Origin: Eopsaltria australis
Lineage: Eukaryota > Chordata > Aves > Passeriformes > Petroicidae
Assembly (NCBI GenBank): GCA_034509425.1
Contig: JAVTVJ010000001.1
Location: 14,270,738 to 14,334,737 of the forward strand
Length of the DNA: 64,000 nucleotides
Direction of reading: 5' to 3'
In this document: positions 55,701 to 64,000 of the stretch, one piece after another
Layout: each line of letters begins with the position of its first letter
Position numbering within the stretch: the first letter of the stretch is position 1
Notes under the pieces: model-generated
Seen by the model: only the letters and a program-made list of their open reading frames with translations
What the model was told of the DNA's origin: nothing
Databases searched by the model: none
Position numbers and translations under genes: made by a program

Positions 55701-58700
55701 TACAGATGCCAGTTTCTTCTTCACAACCACAAACTCCTTCAGTGTCATTACACGTGTCTGCTTTGGTTCCACTCAAATCACAGTCACAGGCAACACAGTC
55801 TGGGTAGTCTCTGTAGCCAAAGGCACACCTGGAACAGTCTCGTCCTTCAAATTCAGTTTTGCACTGGCATTGACCTGTCAATACATCGCACTGGAGATTG
55901 GCTGAACTGGTGTTGCTGCAGTTGCAAGCCTTAGATGAAGAGAAGAAATGTTCATAAACAGCAGATCTTCAAAAAAATTTTTTTACAACAGAAACAGCAC
56001 AATAAATTTAAGAGTGACCCTTAAAACTCAATGTTTGTCAACAATTACTGTACAATAATAAAAGGGAATTAATTCTACACAGAGATGAAGTTGTTTGGTT
56101 TGTACTGTAGCAAAGAACTGCATTTCCAGTAAGCAGTAGATGGCAAAAAGTAAGAAGCTTTGTTGATTTCCAAATATGGGTTGGAAACCAAAGGAGTTGA
56201 AGGAATCTGTTCCAGAAAACAAAAATATATCCAAAATACTTAATTTACAGTACTACGTATTGAGTGCAGCAAGTAAATTAAATAATGTTTTATAAATGCT
56301 GAATGAAATATGTAAGTACCGTCATTTTATAAATATGACAGAAAAGAAAATCTTAAAACTGACTTTCTTTTAAGACTTCAAGAATCATTAATAGCTTCTG
56401 CATCTTGAAAAGCTTCTAAACAAAACTACAACTCTGCTACACTACTGCACTTAGAAATGCATGCTAAGTATCAAGAAAACCACTAGAGACAGAGCCAGAT
56501 GAAGTAACCACTTACACATTCTGTGCTGCAAAACCTGGCAGACTGGTCTCAGACTGGGCATCTCCCCCATTTCATTATGTAGACAGCATGCAAAGAGTCT
56601 CTCCTGAGTTTGCCAGAAGACATTGCTCCTGATCTTAACTTACATCTGACTATTCAGCACAGGGGAGCCTCTGTTGGGACTGTTACCTGGAGATCACAGT
56701 ACTGCCTGTTGCATCAAGTATTTAACATACCTTAGAGTAACTCATGTTCAGTATTGTGATGCTGTAACTAAAAGGAAATGATAAACAACCTAGCAGAAGC
56801 GAGCAACTGTGTATTTAATTGCACCTGATCACTGGCAAGTGCTGTGGAATCACCTTACAAAAGGAACACCTCAAAGGAAATGCAACAAGGACCAGCACAT
56901 TGTATTTGCAGCATGTTAGGTAAGAATGACAGTAAGCTGACAACTGACAAACCCATGGTTTGAAGACCAAGTGCCAAATATGTTACTATAAATCACTAAG
57001 ATGGTTAACTCTGAAGACTTACCAGGACTACTTTATCATCCTTACTCTAAAAAATTAAAGAGAGAAAAAGGATACCGATTTGGCTGACACTTAAATACTT
57101 ACTGCATGTAATGACAGACTTTGTCATGTTGATTGTATTTGTGGTTTCTCCAGTGAAATTACCCATTACATTCATGTAATTGTGAGGCTTTTTAAAATTT
57201 CAACATTTATAAAATAGTTTGGACCAATGCCATATCTGACAGGAATTTAGTGAATGAACCTAAAGGCATAAATGGTGGGTCTTCCTTGGATCTGCACTGA
57301 CTTGGCATTTTATTGCTTAATCATAAGCATTAAGCTGAGATAATGGGAGCCACCACTGTTCCATCCATGAAACATTAACTATATTATACCATTTTAATTA
57401 TGAATTTTCAGAAATAATGCCTGCAGTAACTTTCAAGACAAGCTACATTTCAATATTCTTAAATCTGTATATTACCACTTATTGATTTGCACAGCAACTA
57501 TGTTCCCAGTTGCCCATCACTGCCATAAATCTGGCTTAGTACCACTATTTAAACACCTAACTGTTAGAATACACACCTCACAATTTTAATGTAAATTATG
57601 CACCTACCCAGAATAAGCACTCTGATAGTATTTTCAAGGACAGCCTTCTTAGAAGGTTTCTCAATTAACACTGTGCAGTCTGTTGTTTTGCTGTTTTTTG
57701 TTTTAATGTAAGCATGTTGCATTAACACTTTGAGACAAAGAATAAAGATCATGGTTCTCAAAACAAGAGTCCAATTCTGACATTTGTATAAAGCTAATTG
57801 CTTTTAACAGCCATGGCTTTTCATCCAGCCTACCATACCTTGCAACCAAGTTTAGGAGAGAGTCCCCAGTAATTTTCTTCACAGAGTTCACATTTTTGTC
57901 CCTGAGTGTGAGGGGGACAAATGCATTGGCCAGAATCAGCATTACAGTGTTCTGAGTATGGGCACAGTCACAGGCTGCAAGAGAAACAGGACCAAATGAG
58001 TAACTTTATCCACGCTTTGCTACAGAGAAAAACTCCAAGACCACTGGTAGTCTTACTTTTCTTATGCAGTACATTTGTCCATTCCACTAGGAACTCCTTG
58101 CCAACCCTAATCACTGAGAAACAAATCATGAACACAGTGACATCTTGTCTTTTCTTTGGAAGTCCATTATTGCTTATTGACTTAGCTTATTTGGTGTTTT
58201 AAAAAGCAGTGCTGTACTTCCACAGGAGAATTAAGAAAACCAAACAAAACTACTTTGGAGTAGAGTACATTTGTAGGAAAACATTTCTATTATAGAGGAC
58301 ACACAAAACTCATCATGAGATTTGCTAAAGTTCTCAAGCAGGTGAAAGGAACTGCTTATTGAATAATAGGGATGGATTACTATTTTTTTAATAACTAACT
58401 ACTGCAGGATGCATTGGCTACCGAAGAAACAAAAAACCATTCCAGTTAAAAAGCAGAACTTCAGGGAAGTGATTTTATTAATCTTTTTAGTAATTTTAAT
58501 TTTTAAGTAATTTCAAATAATGAAATGGTTAAAAGCTCCCAAGGGATCTTTGCTTCTTAGTAAAGACAAAGTATATTCATTTCAAAACATAATCCTATCA
58601 CAATCTCACTGTATATTTCATTTTAATGAACTATTCAAGACATTAAATAAGTGTTTCTGTCTGGCTGGAGAAAAGGTAGGCATTCCTTTAGCTATACTGT

Positions 58701-61700
58701 ATTGAAAAAAGGAATTTATTAACATGATAAATTAGGTTTTGATGGCATGTTCTCCTTTTAGATGAACAATTTCTTCCTTATAATGACTAAAATTGTACAC
58801 AGCCAGACAATGATGGGAAAATCGAGTCAGTGACTCCTTATTAAAGTATGAAGCACATATTTAAGAGTTAAATGAAAAAATAAGGTAAAAATCTTTAGGA
58901 GTAGAAGCTCTTCACTTTCCCAACTGCAGAAAAAAAGAGGTTTCATTCTCTTTGAAGGACTGAAGGGTTTTGTAGTAAAGAGACAAAGGAGCTATTGAGG
59001 ATGCAATATTTCTCTCATGTGCCCTTTATGAGTTATTTCATAGTCACCACCTTTTACAAGGAACTACACAATAAGCAAAGAAATGTTTTGTTCCCTAGCT
59101 TAATCAAAGTATTAGTAGACCTTCCTACAGATTCATTCATATCATCATGAAAACAACTGACCTTTGCCAGAGTTCAACACACAATATATTGCTGAAAGAA
59201 TCCCAGACAAACCCTGGAAGGATCGTGGATTAGAGCTTACGTGTGCAGCCACCATCCTGGAATGCGTAAAAGCCATGAGCACAGCGATCACACTTCTCCC
59301 CAGCCACTCCTGGTACACAGCGACACTGCCCCTGATGATCGCAGTCCTCGGACACGGAGCCAAACTGACTGCAGTTGCAGGGAACACAGCCAAGCCCAGT
59401 GAGCAGGCCATAATACCCGTTCTGTTGGAGAATAAATAAATAGGTTTGAGCTATGTTTCATAAATTTCTGAAAACACTACAATATACATTCTTGTTTTCT
59501 CTTGTTTACTCCCCATGATGTCTGACCTGCATGAATCTTGGCCAGCACTATGTCACTGCTGTGGAAATACTCCCTGGCCTTAGCTCTTCACTATTACCAG
59601 CTATAAAGCAATATGCACTCAGGTGAAAAACTCAACCCTGAAATGCTCTCATGGTCCTTTAATTCCACAAGCAAGACACTATGCTTTGAAGTCTGATGTT
59701 ATTGTAATTTAAAGACTTGCATGATGTGAGGGTGGGCTGTGCTGATCATGCCCAGCTACCTGTGACTATGAATGAAAGCCTAGAACGGAGCAGGTCAGTG
59801 ATCTAATGTACGTGTGTTCAAAGTCATTCAGCTGGGCTGGCACAAAGGCAGTAACTAGGCACAGATTTCCTGCTCTGATGTAGTTCTACACTTAGCATAG
59901 ACTGGAAACTGCTGGTTTGTATAACCAGTGAATATCTGCTTGTTCTTGTAACAGACCTGCCTTTCAGCTGAATCCCTTGCTGGCATTCAGCCATGATGTA
60001 TTTATTATCACCAACCACATTTCTTCAGATATTCCCTACTCAGACTTCATTTTATAGAAGCACAGCTCTAAGATCCCTTCAGGTTTGTTAGCAGTGTTTG
60101 GTTTGGTTTTTGACTTCACACTGTCAGGACCAGCCTGAACAGCCATATGCAGGGGGGTACTGATTCAATTACACAGCTCACATCTGCAAGGACCACATGC
60201 AGAGCAATTTTCAGCCACAAAAGCCTCAGCAGACAAATTTTGGTCTCCACTCCAGGAACAGGCCCCTCTCCCCCAAATATATTTGCTGCTATTCTCTGTG
60301 TCTGCTCAAATAAATACTTACAGACAAAGAGAAAGAGAAGAAAATGCATGTATTAGCAACAAGTAATATATTTGCTTACCAAGCATTTATCGCATCTTTC
60401 TCCAATCACATTTGATTTGCAGGAACAGACGCCTGTCTCATGATGACAAGTACTTGAAAGGGAACCATTCACATGGCAGGCGCAGGCTTGTGTTCAGACA
60501 AAAAGAAACCAAATAAAAAAATTATTCATGTGTATCTATTCATTATTATACAGCATTCGAAATCTGGTATATAATGTGTTTCATCTGTTTATATCCTACA
60601 GTAATGCCTGTGCATGTGGACTAAAATTAAAAACAAAACAAAACACCTCTGAATAGCTGTATTTGAGAAGTTTGTTTTTCCAGCCCTATATGTGACATTC
60701 AGAAGTAGAAAATGTGTACAGCACATCACTGGAGCAACAGTGTTAAGTAAGCCAGTAAGTACCAGGGATACCAAGTGCCAAACCCTAACATAATACATTG
60801 CCCTCCCTCAGCCTAACCCAACCCCAGCTTTCAACCTGCACCTGACAACTCACAACTTGAAGATTAACTCTTCCAGCAAAGGTGCACATGTCCCCATCCA
60901 TTTTGCACATGGACACCACATTTTTGTGTTCTTTAAATGTTGAGAGTGGTAATAATGACAACTTACCACGGCAGTTTTTGTCAATCACTGCATCCCCATA
61001 ATATCCATCAGCACACTTTTCACAGTGGTGACCTGCTGTGTTCCCCAGACATTTCAGGCACTGTCCTGTGAAGGGATCACAGTGGCCCTCTTCTTGAGGG
61101 TTTACATTGCCATTGCATTCACAAGGAGCACACGACTGTCCAGGTATAAGAGGATTCCCATGGTAACCATTAGCACACCTGCATCAGAGTTTAAAAACTT
61201 TAACAGCTGGAATGTGGTCATGTCATACACTCTCCCCACTGAGGGGAGTATTTCCTAATAAATTTCAATCTAAAGTGTCTCTATATTATAATGAAAGAAA
61301 AAATGAAAAAAAAAATTTATTAGGAATGTTCTGTGCATGCGGTATGAACAATACAAGGAAGATAGGATGATGAACAGCTAGTGATGGCAATGACACAGAT
61401 ATTTTACCCAAAATTACTGTACCTACCTTTCACACTGAGAACCAGTATAGCCTGGAAGACATTTGTCACAGACAATTTCACCTTCTTCACTCAGCTGGCA
61501 AGTGGGACTGAAACTATTAACAATATTTATGACAGTTGGTACCAATGCACAGAATCACACGACTTCTACAAACATGCAATATCCAGCCTTCCTTGCATCT
61601 ATCTATATAAACACACAACTGCAATGTTTTCCAGCTTATCAATGCTTTCAACATTACAATGTGTCAAAATTAATGTATAATTTTCAAAAACCCTTGGGTT

Positions 61701-63097
61701 TTTTTCTTTAGAAGGAAGATTTTAAAACTTCCTAAAAACTTGGGTTTCATTCTAGCAAAGCAGTACAATTGCTGTACTGAGTTCCTTGTTTTCACATACA
61801 ACACCTGTCCTTATGCTGCTTTCTGAAAAAACATGAAAGATAACTGTTATTTTGGTGCAAAGTTCAAGGACAGGTTGAATTATTACTTTCAACCACCATG
61901 CAAAATCGTACCAGTTCACTCAGCCTCTCTTAGTCTAGTTTATATATTTGTCTACCTCAAAAAACAATGTTTCTATGAGATACACGCAAATGAAGAAAAA
62001 AATGTCCTTTTCTCCCTCTTTCAGATGTCATGACATTTTTCTTTATCTCACTTTCTGGTTTTGCTGAAGATGCAAAACACATAAGCTTACTTGTTTGCAG
62101 CAGAACTCAAAGGACATGCACAGGGCTGGCAGTCCTCAGGTGTTCCTTGGGATGGATTTCCATAGAAGCCAGGCAAGCACTGATCACAGAAAGGTCCTGT
62201 CGTGTTGTGTTGACAAGCCTGCGAGACATGGAAAAAATCTTTGTATTTTCTCTTGATGGTTTTCGGCCCCTGAGGGATTCCTACAGCAGTCTGCATGTAG
62301 TATGACATCCAAGGAAGCCATTCTTCAAGCCATGAAGAAAAGCCTAGAACTTTGGAAATAAGTGTTTGAATTTTTTTTTTTTCTGGGTTGTAACAATTCT
62401 GATTGTTTTTTCCTACATTTTATAATATACTTCATTCTATGAAACCAGCCACGTTACTTATACACATACTTAGGTATATTTTGCATATTGCACACAATTG
62501 CTGTAACAAACTTATACAGTTTTTACTGGTGTTTAGACATTTTATTCCAGTGACCTTTAATTTTCAGAAGAGATCTCAGAGTCAAATTTTCTCTTCACAA
62601 GGTAATGTCCAATTTCTGCTGGTCTTAGCCATGGAAGATGCACATATATCCAGAAACAGATATTCACCGCTTAAACTTGCTCTTTTCAGCAACTTGCAGC
62701 AAGCAAAGTCAAGATTATTATCAGCCAGTATATGATGGCACTTTTGGATTAGTTCTGACTATTCCCCACTTGAAATGATAAACTGAAACAAACTCTTTAT
62801 TGGAAAAACCATTAACAGAGCCCTGAAACATACTCTGAACTAAACAATGAAAACCAACAAAAATAAACACTTGGTACCCATAGCTCAAAATTCATGCACA
62901 CTGTAAACTTGTCACCCACAGTCAAAATGCTCTCCTAATTCCTAAATAGATGTTTAAAACACAGAACACTTTGAAGGACAACTTACAAAGCAAACACCAT
63001 GAATGTCACACTCAGTCGCGTGCCCATTGCACTTGCAGGGTTGACAAATACCTCCAAAGAGTATTCCATCCACACGGTAATACCCAGGGAGACAGGA
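11103..63097 (-). CDS. LAMA1: Laminin subunit alpha-1, 48 exons covering the C-terminal three quarters (partial)
   Basis: Laminin alpha-1 is the long chain of laminin-111, a secreted basement-membrane heterotrimer that binds integrins, dystroglycan and heparin through its LG domains. Forty-eight exons with AG/GT borders (one GC donor) add up to 7101 nt, about 2367 codons plus stop. All phases agree except for three one-base deficits (exons 22, 31, 54). Diagnostic alpha-1 segments are SIKVAV at the coiled-coil end, [11 protein letters not shown] and AHQNQ in LG4, and [15 protein letters not shown] with a C-terminal FPHSCPG in LG5. These match alpha-1 and not alpha-2. Domain order in the window is LE repeats, second L4, LE repeats, coiled coil, LG1-LG5. 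The missing N terminus (about 708 residues by human length) lies beyond 64000. Introns are short; the largest holds a retrovirus. Transcription is convergent with ARHGAP28. Identity is certain; whether the protein is intact depends on the three deletions. Confidence 0.97.
13750..18429 (-). CDS. LAMA1: LAMA1 exons 57-60: LG4 domain
   Basis: Exons: 18317-18429, 17056-17245, 14951-15109 and the 5' part of 13702-13855. It reads [90 protein letters not shown] and [13 protein letters not shown]4 of alpha-1 is the main dystroglycan-, sulfatide- and heparin-binding module, and the basic cluster VKRKG is part of the region implicated in that binding. Frame and borders are intact. Confidence 0.94.
14216..14429 (+). 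mobile_element. CR1 LINE 3'-end fragment
   Basis: It has the typical bird CR1 tail: GGGCATTGGAACAGACTCCC, AGAAGCATCTGGACAATGCTC, then GTTGGACTTTGATGATCCTTG, and it ends with an ATTCTACAACTCTATGA-like repeat start. It lies in the LAMA1 intron between exons 59 and 60, antisense to the gene. Confidence 0.85.
17921..17953. repeat. Perfect 13-bp inverted repeat (hairpin)
   Basis: CAAGTGCACCTTC and GAAGGTGCACTTG are separated by the 7-nt loop AAACAGG. It is intronic, between LAMA1 exons 57 and 58. Confidence 0.85.
19542..21574 (-). CDS. LAMA1: LAMA1 exons 53-56: LG3 domain and start of the LG3-LG4 linker
   Basis: Exons: 21404-21574, 20833-20983, 20164-20349, 19542-19704. LG3 begins around [17 protein letters not shown] and [12 protein letters not shown], continues with [19 protein letters not shown] and [18 protein letters not shown], and closes with [17 protein letters not shown]...VDMDSC. 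Exon 53 ends with a KRRRRQ basic cluster (21413-21430) and a GC donor (GCAAGT) instead of GT. Exon 54 is 151 nt where 152 is expected: GDRASTRK is in one frame and [15 protein letters not shown] in the next, so one base is missing near 20906/20907, and as written the frame reaches TAG at once. Exon 56 carries the Pro-rich linker ([15 protein letters not shown]). Confidence 0.93.
21764..25112 (-). CDS. LAMA1: LAMA1 exons 49-52: LG2 domain
   Basis: Exons: 24962-25112, 23752-23896, 23005-23146, 21764-21878. The translation includes [73 protein letters not shown] and [20 protein letters not shown], a typical LG beta-sandwich with its closing disulfide (VGCIKN...RKGC). All borders are canonical and in phase. 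A CR1 fragment lies in the intron just before exon 49. Confidence 0.94.
25202..25515 (-). mobile_element. CR1 LINE 3'-end fragment
   Basis: The reverse-oriented CR1 tail begins ATCACAGAATGGTTGGGTTG, followed by GGGACCTTAAAGCCCATC, CCCTGCCATGGGCAGGGACA, CACTAGGCCAGGTTGCTCA and CATCCAACCTGGTCTTGAAC. At about 310 bp it is the longest and best preserved CR1 here. It is in the LAMA1 intron upstream of exon 49, in the same orientation as the gene. Confidence 0.92.
26346..28372 (-). CDS. LAMA1: LAMA1 exons 45-48: LG1 domain
   Basis: Exons: 28229-28372, 27308-27441, 26996-27146, 26346-26470. It starts [20 protein letters not shown], continues with [20 protein letters not shown] and [10 protein letters not shown], and ends with [13 protein letters not shown] and [14 protein letters not shown]1-3 of laminin alpha chains fold as a cloverleaf that contributes the integrin-binding surface. 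The phases (0, 0, 2, 0) are clean. IKVAV is a well-known alpha-1 neurite-outgrowth peptide and is fully conserved here. Confidence 0.94.
29156..29341. repeat. A/C-rich (CAAA)n-type low-complexity tract
   Basis: About 185 bp of CAAA, CAAAA and ACC units with no T or G runs, in the intron between exons 44 and 45. Long frames across it are compositional artefacts. Confidence 0.9.
30298..47088 (-). CDS. LAMA1: LAMA1 exons 33-44: coiled-coil domain II/I
   Basis: Exons: 46946-47088, 43966-44064, 42902-43013, 42572-42734, 40019-40229, 39668-39784, 39410-39573, 34903-35041, 33604-33697, 32339-32455, 30739-30921, 30298-30452. It begins with the cysteine cluster SCDDNC, which in laminins makes interchain disulfides at the top of the coiled coil. 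About 565 residues of Leu/Glu/Lys/Gln-rich heptad-like sequence follow, without internal Pro-rich breaks, and it ends in [16 protein letters not shown]. In the family this region trimerises with one beta and one gamma chain. All twelve exons keep frame. The intron between 35041 and 39410 contains the endogenous retrovirus. Exon 44 has two in-frame acceptors 9 nt apart. Confidence 0.93.
36034..36061 (-). mobile_element. CR1 fragment, left piece, split by the retrovirus
   Basis: CATGGAATCATTTGGGTTGG is the reverse of a CR1 3' end. It stops at the left LTR and resumes on the far side at 39272 with CTTTAAAGATCATC and CCCTGCCGTGGGCAGGGA. Its last six bases, AGAAAC (36056-36061), are the target-site duplication. 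Confidence 0.8.
36062..36633 (+). repeat. 5' LTR of the endogenous retrovirus
   Basis: 572 bp, starting TGTTGCGGTGG and ending AACGCAACA. It contains a TTAAATA TATA-like element near 36355 and an AATAAA signal at 36414-36419. By hand count it differs from the 3' LTR at about 23 positions, roughly 96% identity, so the insertion is old but not ancient. Confidence 0.95.
36636..36654 (+). promoter_or_regulatory. Retroviral primer-binding site, Lys-tRNA-like with an insertion
   Basis: TGGCGCACCGAACAGAGAC begins 2 nt after the 5' LTR. It fits the common Lys-tRNA (Lys3) primer site if one extra A and one G-to-A change are allowed. A different tRNA primer is possible. Confidence 0.6.
37132..38337 (+). 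CDS. gag-derived open frame of the endogenous retrovirus (401 codons)
   Basis: The frame starts with Met-Gly followed by a Lys/Ser context typical of a myristoylated retroviral matrix protein. Residues 1 to about 90 are charged and helical, like a matrix domain. Residues 95 to about 300 are Pro/Ser/Arg-rich and strongly GC-rich. Residues 300 to about 345 look like part of a capsid N-terminal region, and the frame then ends in a Ser/Pro-rich tail. No nucleocapsid zinc knuckle is present, so the gag is truncated. A splice-donor-like GGTGAGT lies about 50 nt before the start (37081-37087). That the frame is open is only weak evidence of function, because GC-rich sequence has few stops. Confidence 0.7.
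   Translation: MGIKLSRIEQEFYVQVKETLKLKNGNANKKAWKRFVKWIFAYVPLAYASSVKTLSFWELVEKRLEAVERGGDVSVRKFFPLLIVICYTFRNCPESSKSPTHPPHVPNSPFPNPSSPPTAKLAPAALPHCSEFKDGGGLVAPCLHPCAHCAVSRRKPANPPNSSHVFFPFASIGPASGSPPAADGVFASGPSPRAGGPCPSPREIPAPPRAWTAHINCSPAPNHRPLPDPHAPSFTPRDWGPKSGEAEACDAASQPDPAVASGVHSPQGNNPRWESQSPAALREPSKVERELGRNSPHFKGVLVPSDIKTILTGILVKVQYRVWEKTWKQQLQSLLNSSNHPPPKSSTGSWTPHAPSHLGNGSAPCSSKKLKAESTVSCSPSPPMPLETPSEAMTSHLNHDG
38615..38680 (+). pseudogene. Possible remnant of the env transmembrane tail
   Basis: A 21-codon frame ending in TAA just before the polypurine tract encodes an almost uninterrupted hydrophobic Ile/Leu/Val/Phe segment, as expected for the membrane anchor at the end of a retroviral env. 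A splice-acceptor-like TTTATTTGCAG precedes it. The rest of env is missing. Confidence 0.4.
38683..38698 (+). promoter_or_regulatory. Polypurine tract of the endogenous retrovirus
   Basis: AAAAGACAGGGGGAGA directly abuts the 3' LTR (TG at 38699-38700), the position and composition expected for plus-strand priming. Confidence 0.85.
38699..39271 (+). repeat. 3' LTR of the endogenous retrovirus
   Basis: 573 bp, collinear with the 5' LTR. It has AATAAA at 39052-39057 and ends ACGCAACA at the target-site duplication. The differences from the 5' LTR include small clusters around 38762, 38934 and 39166. Confidence 0.95.
39272..39320 (-). mobile_element. CR1 fragment, right piece, with the second copy of the target-site duplication
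   Basis: AGAAAC (39272-39277) repeats the six bases left of the retrovirus. CTTTAAAGATCATCTAACAC and CTGCCGTGGGCAGGGA follow, the normal continuation of the CR1 interrupted at 36061. Confidence 0.8.
47815..47873 (-). mobile_element. CR1 LINE 3'-end fragment (short)
   Basis: The start CATAGAATCATTGAGGTTGG followed by GACCTCCAGAG matches the reverse of a CR1 3' terminus. Only about 60 bp is recognisable. It lies in the intron between exons 32 and 33. Confidence 0.65.
48033..51700 (-). CDS. LAMA1: LAMA1 exons 28 (end)-32: LE repeats after the second L4 domain
   Basis: Exons: end of 51635-51755, then 51355-51492, 49423-49544, 48457-48542, 48033-48226. They encode LE modules such as [45 protein letters not shown] and [18 protein letters not shown], closing with CEECEPRH before the coiled coil. 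Exon 31 (48457-48542) is 86 nt where 87 is expected: [10 protein letters not shown] is in one frame and [14 protein letters not shown] in the next, so one base is missing near 48512/48513. I chose its acceptor at 48543-48544 because it has the better pyrimidine tract and adds the conserved Phe-Ser. The alternative 6 nt downstream does not repair the frame. Confidence 0.93.
49869..49995. repeat. A/C-rich (CAAA)n-type low-complexity tract
   Basis: About 125 bp of CAAA/AAAAC units in the intron between exons 29 and 30, of the same type and strand polarity as the tract near 29.2 kb. Confidence 0.9.
51635..54420 (-). CDS. LAMA1: LAMA1 exons 24 (end)-28: second laminin IV (L4) domain
   Basis: The L4 domain starts in the 3' part of exon 24 (after [11 protein letters not shown]) and runs through exons 53847-54026, 53054-53239 and 52825-52952 into 51635-51755. 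Recognisable pieces are [24 protein letters not shown], read across the exon 25/26 junction, then WKYFNSVS and [21 protein letters not shown]4 is a globular beta-sandwich module inserted within an LE repeat; its function in alpha-1 is largely structural. Exon lengths 180, 186, 128 and 121 keep the frame. The LE half-repeat resumes in exon 28 with [13 protein letters not shown]. Confidence 0.93.
52139..52178. repeat. 20-bp tandem duplication
   Basis: AGATGGAATCAGACTCCTTC is followed at once by a copy with a single change (CTCC to CTTC). It lies in the LAMA1 intron between exons 27 and 28. Confidence 0.9.
54372..63097 (-). CDS. LAMA1: LAMA1 exons 16-24: LE (laminin EGF-like) repeats between the two L4 domains
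   Basis: Exons: 62987-63097, 62091-62218, 61427-61507, 60967-61178, 60380-60486, 59241-59421, 57839-57974, 55693-55929, 54372-54515. The translation is a string of Cys-rich LE modules, with repeating patterns such as [41 protein letters not shown] and [10 protein letters not shown], each stabilised by eight cysteines in the family. These rods space the N-terminal network-forming region from the coiled coil. The first exon in the window corresponds to the end of LE5, just after the first L4 domain. Exon 22 (57839-57974) is 136 nt where 137 is expected: CDCAHTQNT is in one frame and [12 protein letters not shown] in the next, so one base is missing near 57946. All other exons stay in frame. Confidence 0.93.
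54721..54858. repeat. A/C-rich (CAAA)n-type low-complexity tract
   Basis: About 135 bp of ACAAA, AAACC and CCAACC units in the intron between exons 23 and 24, again with C and A on the plus strand. Confidence 0.88.
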
Positions 63098-64000
63098 CTG
63101 AAAAGAAACGAAGGGAGAAAAAGCAGCAGCATTATGTGTGTTGAAAATACACATCAAAACTTTTTCAAAGAGTGCACTTCCGACCACCCACCATCCAACC
63201 CATTCACACTGTGGTAACTGAATGCTCTTTCAACCCTATTGATGTCACTGTAGCTCTTTTCTGGTGTTTGTTTTTTACTTGCACCAGATAAAGGGGATAA
63301 GAATTAACGCCATAAAACTTTGCTTCATCCCTTTGTTCCCTGAAGGCATGAAAGCTAACTTCTGTGTGGTTTAATATGTGAAATTCTTTATTATGGGACA
63401 ACAGAAAAGAGATGTTCTACCACCTCGGCAGAATCATTAATAATGCTATAGCACAAAGCTTCACACTGAAATTATTTGTCAAAATAATTCCTACTATTTT
63501 GCAGTGAGACTGTGCCTCTCTAAATCTTCTGTTCAAAGATACACAAGACAACACCTTGCATAATGCATTTCACTCTTGTGGGTTCTTCCAAAAGCTAGCA
63601 TTCCTCCCTGCTAAGGTTCCTTATTGCCTCCATAAGATTAATGGCACGTAACAGGAATAAACTGAACGTGATCCAGATCCAGAATAAGCGCTATTAATGA
63701 GTAAGGTAAGCTCAAAACAGCTTCACAGAACTTTCACAGCTGCTCCCTCTGCAACACTGATATTCTGAAGCGCATTATCATTTTTTAGTGCCATGAAAAA
63801 GAATTCAAGAAATAAGTTTAAAATCCCATTTAGAGTATATGAAAGAAAATATCTATAGGATTGTGTAAAGTACAGTAGGCAGCAATTCACCACAGAATAT
63901 ATACTTCAATAGAAGTATAATTAAAGGCAGCCAGCCTTTAAAACCTAGATCCTTTTCAACAGCAGATAATTTTGCATACAGAAAAACTGTAAGAGGTTAC
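63098..64000 (-). other. LAMA1 intron upstream of the first exon in the window
   Basis: No laminin-like exon is visible between the acceptor at 63098-63099 and the window end. The preceding exon would encode part of the first L4 domain and must lie beyond 64000. Confidence 0.6.

Noticed and set aside
11103..63097. LAMA2 instead of LAMA1
   Set aside because: LG4-LG5 and the SIKVAV region match alpha-1 closely, and LAMA2 genes are much larger with different LG sequences.
11103..63097. LAMA1 as a pseudogene
   Set aside because: Three one-base deletions are the only lesions. All splice sites and the other 45 exons are intact, so I kept it as a gene with probable sequence errors.
1..64000. tRNA, rRNA, CRISPR arrays, bacterial promoters or operons
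   Set aside because: Nothing of the kind was seen; this is an intron-rich vertebrate sequence. Small RNAs cannot be excluded by eye.

Overview
This is vertebrate genomic DNA, almost certainly from a bird. The evidence is several CR1 LINE 3'-end fragments, short introns, and an endogenous retrovirus of avian type. It contains two protein-coding genes pointing at each other.

The left end (1-5697, plus strand) carries the last four coding exons of a Rho GTPase-activating protein gene. I call it ARHGAP28, from the C-terminal tail homology and from its position beside LAMA1. About 5 kb of mostly unique intergenic sequence follows (5698-10721).

From 63097 down to 11103 (minus strand) lie 48 consecutive exons of the laminin alpha-1 chain gene, LAMA1. 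They encode about 2367 C-terminal residues of a chain that is about 3075 residues long in human. In order of translation they give: LE repeats after the first L4 domain; the second L4 (laminin IV) domain; more LE repeats; the long coiled coil that joins the beta and gamma chains; and LG domains 1-5, ending at a stop at 11103. The N-terminal LN domain, the first LE repeats and the first L4 domain lie beyond position 64000. Exon numbers (16-63) were assigned by counting back from the last exon and assuming the 63 exons of human LAMA1.

I traced every splice site and codon phase by eye. The reading frame is continuous except at three places, in exons 22, 31 and 54, where exactly one base is missing. 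Everything around them is intact, so assembly errors are the likelier explanation, but this needs checking. Other notable LAMA1 features are a basic proprotein-convertase-like cluster (KRRRRQ) in LG3, a GC-AG intron directly after that exon, and the SIKVAV motif split across a splice junction.

The intron at 35042-39409 holds a 3.2-kb endogenous retrovirus (36062-39271) in antisense orientation to LAMA1. It has two LTRs of about 572 bp, a 6-bp target-site duplication, a Lys-tRNA-like primer site, an open gag-derived frame of 401 codons and a polypurine tract, and it lacks pol and most of env. It was inserted into an older CR1 fragment. The rest of the window is intron with low-complexity A/C tracts and small repeats. 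I saw no tRNA, rRNA or CRISPR array.
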